Below, piece by piece: positions 18,018 through 20,686 of a stretch of 20,686 nt of DNA. Within the stretch, counting starts at the first letter, position 1, and every line of letters begins with the position of its first letter. The position numbers were made by a program, and so were the translations under genes. Under the pieces are notes generated by a model. It was not told the origin of the DNA. It searched no databases and worked only from the letters and a program-made list of their open reading frames with translations. The DNA is from a virus: IMG/VR virus record IMGVR_UViG_3300042345_000372, positions 1 to 20,686 of that record; one strand, written 5' to 3'.

Positions 18018-18178
18018 TGGAACGTCAATATATTTTCAAGATATATTATTGTGGCGACTTCTTATGTGAGATGATTGCTCACACAAAATGGGAAGCAATA
18101 GATAGAGCCTTCAGCGAGTACGTTGGGAGTATTGACAATTTAACGAGGGAGAAAATAATTGCTAAAAAATTAGGATAA
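18014..18178 (+). CDS. 54-residue hypothetical protein
   Basis: An ORF from ATG 18014 to the TAA at 18176-18178: MMERQYIFKIYYCGDFLCEM, then IAHTKWEAIDRAFSEYVGSI, then DNLTREKIIAKKLG. It has a strand-turn-helix look (YIFKIYYCGDF then T-K-W-E-A-I-D-R-A) reminiscent of small single-stranded-nucleic-acid or adaptor folds, without a named family. The double ATG allows a 53-residue form. The ATGA overlap with the gene before it supports translation. Confidence 0.65.
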   Translation: MMERQYIFKIYYCGDFLCEMIAHTKWEAIDRAFSEYVGSIDNLTREKIIAKKLG

Positions 18179-18193
18179 GTCAATCATTAGTAT

Positions 18194-18201
18194 TACCTTT
18201 G
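18194..18201 (+). promoter_or_regulatory. -7 promoter element before the RadC-like gene
   Basis: TACCTTTG matches TAnnTTTG and lies in the 58-base gap after the gene ending at 18178, 36 bases before the ATG at 18237. It would start a second rightward transcript covering 18237-20572. Confidence 0.45.
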
Positions 18202-18236
18202 TTTCAGTTGAGTATAATTATTAATTAAATAAATAA

Positions 18237-18686
18237 ATGAAGACATATAAATCAGATACACCCGAGATTACGCTAAAGTATAAACATTCGGGCATAGTAA
18301 AGACCAAAATAACAAACTCAAATGATTCGTATTCCTTGCTTAAAGGTATGTTTGATGCAGACACATTAGAGTATTGCGAAAGTTCAGTAGCAATATATTT
18401 AAACAGAGCAAACAATACAATAGGGTGGCAGAAGATTTCTCAGGGTGGCATAACAGGTACAATAATAGATGTTAGAGTTGTTTTAGCAACGGCACTTAAA
18501 TGTGGTGCAACGAACATAATTATAAGCCATAACCATCCAAGTGGGCAATTAAAGTCAAGCGAACAAGACGATGCCTTAACTAAAAAGTTAAGTGATGCGT
18601 GTAAGATAATGGACATAAGGCTATTAGACCACGTTATAATAACAAGCGAGGGATATTATTCATACTCAGATGAAGGGAAAATATGA
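18237..18686 (+). CDS. RadC-like JAB/MPN+ domain protein
   Basis: A 149-residue protein with the JAB metalloprotease-like core of RadC: CESSVAIYLNRANNTIGWQK (Glu48 as the general acid), GGITGTIIDVRVVLATALK, then IIISHNHPSGQLKSSEQDD with His98, His100 and Asp111 as zinc ligands, then LLDHVIITSEGYYSYSDEG. All metal-site residues are present. It lacks the N-terminal helix-hairpin-helix domain of full RadC (about 220 residues), like many phage and mobile-element copies. The biochemical role of RadC proteins is unsettled: nuclease, helicase-assisted recombination and anti-restriction roles have all been proposed. Confidence 0.92.
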   Translation: MKTYKSDTPEITLKYKHSGIVKTKITNSNDSYSLLKGMFDADTLEYCESSVAIYLNRANNTIGWQKISQGGITGTIIDVRVVLATALKCGATNIIISHNHPSGQLKSSEQDDALTKKLSDACKIMDIRLLDHVIITSEGYYSYSDEGKI

Positions 18687-18943
18687 AGAAAGTAGTGTGT
18701 ATAAATGACAAGAACCTACCACAAGGAGCAGAGGTTGTAAACGGAAAAGAGTATTATGTTGTCAATGAGTTTGTAAATACCTTTGACCAAAGGGTGTTTA
18801 TAATATCGGGCATAGTAAACAAGGGGACAACAAAATTTGGGCTTAATTGGTTAGGGTATTGCTCAAGTAGATTTGCAGATTTAGATGACATATCAATTGA
18901 ATATGAATGGGAAGCCGAAAACACTAGAGTAGGCGTTAATTAA
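18683..18943 (+). CDS. conserved phage protein, unknown function
   Basis: An 86-residue protein: VVCINDKNLPQGAEVVNGKE, then YYVVNEFVNTFDQRVFIISG, then GTTKFGLNWLGYCSSRFADL. The combination C-I-N-D-K-N-L-P-x-G-A-x-V-x-x-G-K-x-Y-x-V and G-L-x-W-x-G-Y-x-x-x-R-F-A is one I recognise from many short genes in Bacteroidota and their phages; it looks like a small beta-barrel (SH3-like) fold. Start overlaps the RadC-like stop (ATGA). Its last codons belong to a sequence that recurs at 15093-15130. Confidence 0.75.
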   Translation: MKKVVCINDKNLPQGAEVVNGKEYYVVNEFVNTFDQRVFIISGIVNKGTTKFGLNWLGYCSSRFADLDDISIEYEWEAENTRVGVN

Positions 18944-18946
18944 ATT
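18908..18946. repeat. degenerate ~38-bp repeat, copy Y
   Basis: End of the 86-residue gene (codons for W-E-A-E-N-T-R-V-G-V-N) and the spacer after it; matches 15093-15130 in three blocks of 9-12 bases. See copy X. Confidence 0.65.
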
Positions 18947-18959
18947 AAATTATAAGATT

Positions 18960-19319
18960 ATGGGAAGGTATTACAGTGGCGATATCAATGGTAAATTTTG
19001 GTTCGCCTTACAATCAAGTGATGCAGCAAGTAGGTTCGGTGGCTATGAACATTCACCGAGTGTAATTGAGTATAGCTTTTACGAAGATGAACACCTCAAG
19101 GGTATTGAGGATGAGATAAAGGAAATAGAAGATAAGTTAGGCGAGAAGCTAAGTGTTATCGAAAAGTTCTTTGAAGACAACAATGGCTACAATGATGAGA
19201 TGATTAAGCCATACTTTACTACTGAACAGTTGCGAGACTATGCAGACTTACTATTGGGTAGGGAAATAAGGGATTGTGTTAAGGAGCATGGACAGTGTAA
19301 TTTTGATGCAGAGCTATGA
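18960..19319 (+). CDS. conserved phage protein, unknown function
   Basis: A 119-residue protein starting MGRYYSGDINGKFWFALQSS, a highly characteristic N-terminus that I associate with small conserved phage and Bacteroidota proteins, then DAASRFGGYEHSPSVIEYSF, a long charged helical region (KGIEDEIKEIEDKLGEKLSV), and a C-terminal DYADLLLGREIRDCVKEHGQ. The N-terminal aromatic-rich module (R-Y-Y-x-G-D-I-x-G-K-F) could bind protein or nucleic acid. Function unknown. Its stop overlaps the next start (ATGA). Confidence 0.75.
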   Translation: MGRYYSGDINGKFWFALQSSDAASRFGGYEHSPSVIEYSFYEDEHLKGIEDEIKEIEDKLGEKLSVIEKFFEDNNGYNDEMIKPYFTTEQLRDYADLLLGREIRDCVKEHGQCNFDAEL

Positions 19320-19597
19320 AAAAGAATGCGATTGGAGTTCTGTTCTCAGCAGACAATAGTATAAAAGCATTAGAGTTCAAGGGGTCGCATGTAACCCTTA
19401 AGGAAATGCAAAAATGTGTAGGTGGATACATTGAGTTTATTTACTTAAATGATGGTATGGTGTTAGTTGTAAATGAAGAAGGATTGATACTTAATCTACC
19501 TTACAACGAGAGAGCCACGAACACTGCCTTAGCAGAAGGTAAGAAGCATCATATTGTTGGTGATGTATTATTAATTGGTACTAATTTTATAAAATAA
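19316..19597 (+). CDS. DUF3846-like protein
   Basis: A 93-residue protein: KALEFKGSHVTLKEMQKCVG, then GYIEFIYLNDGMVLVVNEEG, then LILNLPYNERATNTALAEGK and HHIVGDVLLIGTNFI. The order (L-x-x-(M/L)-Q-x-x-V-G-G-x-(I/L)-E ... (V)-x-N-E-E-G-x-x-x-x-L-P-x-N-x-x-A-T ... I-x-G-(D/N)-V-L-(L/V)-(I/V)) matches DUF3846, a small family spread among phages and plasmids. Function unknown; anti-restriction links have been suggested for neighbouring families but not for this protein. Start overlaps the previous stop (ATGA). Confidence 0.8.
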   Translation: MKKNAIGVLFSADNSIKALEFKGSHVTLKEMQKCVGGYIEFIYLNDGMVLVVNEEGLILNLPYNERATNTALAEGKKHHIVGDVLLIGTNFIK

Positions 19598-19602
19598 AAG
19601 TT

Positions 19603-19944
19603 ATGTATAAAGAGAGAAGGTTGTCAATACAACCAAAAAGTTTAGTATTAGATTGGTGGGATGAGGTTAAAAAACTTAACTTCACCCTTGAATGTAATTG
19701 GTTCTTTAAGGACTACGATGAACAAAAAGAATACGCATATATTGAACTTGAGGTTGTGTCATCACAATCGTATGACGACAATGAGTTGTGGGTAGATGAT
19801 GTATCGCTATCAGATAAGTTCCTCGCAGACCTGTGCCTCGAAGCTGAGGAAGAAATTAATAATGACTTGCAGACTTACGAGATGTGGGATTGGTGGATGC
19901 AGAAGCGTGAAATAGATAAAGACTACTACAATGAAATATGGTAA
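19603..19944 (+). CDS. acidic hypothetical protein
   Basis: A 113-residue, strongly acidic and Trp-rich protein: LVLDWWDEVKKLNFTLECNW, then FFKDYDEQKEYAYIELEVVS, then NELWVDDVSLSDKFLADLCL, then TYEMWDWWMQKREIDKDYYN. No family recognised. Acidic small early phage proteins can act as DNA mimics against host defence, but charge alone is weak evidence. It ends 14 bases after the start of the next gene. Confidence 0.65.
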   Translation: MYKERRLSIQPKSLVLDWWDEVKKLNFTLECNWFFKDYDEQKEYAYIELEVVSSQSYDDNELWVDDVSLSDKFLADLCLEAEEEINNDLQTYEMWDWWMQKREIDKDYYNEIW

Positions 19945-20116
19945 TAGGACAACGCTCTTTGACCAATTAGATTGGTGGGAGCGACAATGGAGAGGTGACT
20001 TTGATATGGGGTTATACCTTGAAGTATGTAGAGCAAAAAGAAACCAAATAAATTCAGGTAAAGATGAAAAAGAAAAAAGAAAATTGGGTCGTAAGTTGGT
20101 CAAGCAAATGGACTAA
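19931..20116 (+). CDS. small hypothetical protein overlapping both neighbours
   Basis: A 61-residue protein: MKYGNRTTLFDQLDWWERQW, then RGDFDMGLYLEVCRAKRNQI, then a basic tail EKEKRKLGRKLVKQMD. It overlaps the gene before by 14 bases and the next by 53 bases (different frames). No domain seen. The N-terminal part is credible; the tail may exist mainly because of the overlap. Confidence 0.55.
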   Translation: MKYGNRTTLFDQLDWWERQWRGDFDMGLYLEVCRAKRNQINSGKDEKEKRKLGRKLVKQMD

Positions 20117-20327
20117 GGACAATTTAAGTTCACCCGAAGTGAAAGGTGATACAATAGTTGAAGATGTAATTAACAAGTTCCGTAAACGCTCAGAAGCAGG
20201 AATGTTAAAATACAATACAACTCTTGATAGAACTGATTTGAGTACGTTAGATTGGATTACACATCTACAGGAGGAACTGATGGATGCTATTTTATATGTT
20301 GAACGATTAAAAAAAGAAATCAAATGA
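20064..20327 (+). CDS. conserved helical phage protein, MazG-like motif
   Basis: An 87-residue protein. VKGDTIVEDVINKFRKRSEA, then GMLKYNTTLDRTDLSTLDWI, then THLQEELMDAILYVERLKK make a two-helix core with K-Y-x-T-T-L-D-R-x-D-L-x-x-L-x-W and Q-E-E-(L/x)-M-D-A-x-x-Y-x-E. I recognise the latter from a small phage family whose E-E-x-x-D-A is like the metal-binding helix of MazG/dUTPase-type all-alpha NTP pyrophosphohydrolases. Nucleotide hydrolysis is therefore possible but unproven. The first ~18 residues (KKKKENWVVSWSSKWTK) overlap the previous gene; a shorter start has no good candidate. Confidence 0.75.
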   Translation: MKKKKENWVVSWSSKWTKDNLSSPEVKGDTIVEDVINKFRKRSEAGMLKYNTTLDRTDLSTLDWITHLQEELMDAILYVERLKKEIK

Positions 20328-20572
20328 AAAAATTAATTATTGCAATCGCACTATTCAGTGCTACTTTAACTTCTTGTAAGAAAGAAGATATTACTTGTGA
20401 ACCTACAAGCTGTGGAGCTATAGTTAACGATGGTATAACAGATGGTTGTTATTGGCTAGAGATAGAGAACGATTGCTCAGGCAACAAGAAGAAGTTCTGC
20501 TTTGATCAAAGTGTATGGATGAATGCATACGTTGGCACTAACTTTTGTGTTGAAGGTGTGCAACCTTGGTAA
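20324..20572 (+). CDS. Cys-rich lipoprotein
   Basis: An 82-residue protein starting MKKLIIAIALFSATLTSCKK, a clear signal with lipobox LTSC and Cys18, so a mature lipoprotein of 65 residues. The mature part has five further Cys (CEPTSCGAIV, DGCYWLEIENDCSGNKKKFC, NFCVEG at the end), probably in disulfides, pointing to a periplasmic or surface location. The KKED after the Cys is charged, which in Bacteroidota can influence surface export. Early phage lipoproteins are known to block superinfection; that role is inference. Last gene of the operon, ATGA overlap with the one before and a terminator 9 bases after the stop. Confidence 0.8.
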   Translation: MKKLIIAIALFSATLTSCKKEDITCEPTSCGAIVNDGITDGCYWLEIENDCSGNKKKFCFDQSVWMNAYVGTNFCVEGVQPW

Positions 20573-20581
20573 ATATCTATT

Positions 20582-20616
20582 GGTATGGATAAGCCAAAAC
20601 TTGTCCATACCTTTTT
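20582..20616 (+). terminator. strong intrinsic terminator ending the rightward operon
   Basis: GGTATGGATAAG pairs with CTTGTCCATACC over 12 positions (one T-G wobble), loop CCAAAA, followed by TTTTT. It lies 9 bases after the lipoprotein stop. This is the clearest terminator of the window. Confidence 0.9.
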
Positions 20617-20686
20617 GGATGGTAGGTCATGTACATCTTTCAACAAATGTATATGCTGACATCCATGAGATACTAATGTCCTGTGG
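20617..20686. other. end of window, nothing assignable
   Basis: The last 70 bases show no start of a gene. GGATG ... CATCC and ATGTACAT ... ATGTATAT could form an imperfect stem, so a small RNA or a further hairpin is possible, but the window ends too soon to judge. Confidence 0.3.

Overview
The window looks like part of a tailed double-stranded DNA phage (or prophage) of a Bacteroidota host, most likely a member of the Flavobacteriia. The evidence is: strongly AT-rich DNA; tightly packed small genes with ATGA and 1-base overlaps; promoter -7 elements of the Bacteroidota type TAnnTTTG; start codons mostly preceded by A-rich stretches rather than Shine-Dalgarno sequences; short Bacteroidota-style lipoprotein signals; and small proteins of the kind often seen in phages of this phylum. 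No integrase, terminase, portal, capsid or polymerase gene lies in the window, so neither lifestyle nor morphology can be read from it.

Layout. (1) 1-9461, all leftward: virion and lysis genes. From the promoter at about 9500 they run through small basic proteins and a DCGC-motif peptide, a small beta-rich structural protein, a BspA/DUF285 repeat protein with Ig-like and PKD-like domains, and a LamG-like tail/adhesion protein. A GIY-YIG homing endonuclease follows, then a lysis cassette (two-TM peptide, holin, M15 peptidase endolysin, two basic peptides, a lipoprotein with spanin-like architecture). The left end holds a coiled-coil protein, a C1q-like structural protein, two more conserved proteins (one GroES-like) and a 2OG-Fe(II) oxygenase cut by the window edge. 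(2) 9526-9969, rightward: one winged-helix-like protein whose promoter overlaps the leftward structural promoter. (3) 9964-12303, leftward: a phage chaperonin operon in which an HNH endonuclease gene sits between groEL and groES, followed upstream by a small unknown gene. (4) 12806-13335: a non-coding divergent region with a GC-rich block. (5) 13336-20572, rightward: accessory/early region of mostly small unknown proteins, with a putative amidoligase next to a class II glutamine amidotransferase, a RadC-like JAB protein, a DUF3846-like protein, a MazG-like helical protein and two lipoproteins. It ends in a strong intrinsic terminator.

The most unusual structure is a family of seven copies of an 18-bp palindrome, AGTGCACTCGAGTGCACT, confined to 12972-17350. 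Each copy is two 8-bp palindromes exactly 10 bp (one helical turn) apart. Some copies lie between genes and some inside genes, where they are always read in the same frame as SALECT or SAFECT. Two copies belong to a longer ~68-bp repeat. One copy ends 3 bp before a candidate promoter. A phage regulon operator, an RNA hairpin punctuating the operon, and a REP/MITE-like element are all open explanations. Other points of interest are the possible second, tandem GroES-like protein, the amidoligase-amidotransferase cassette, and a candidate single-gene spanin.
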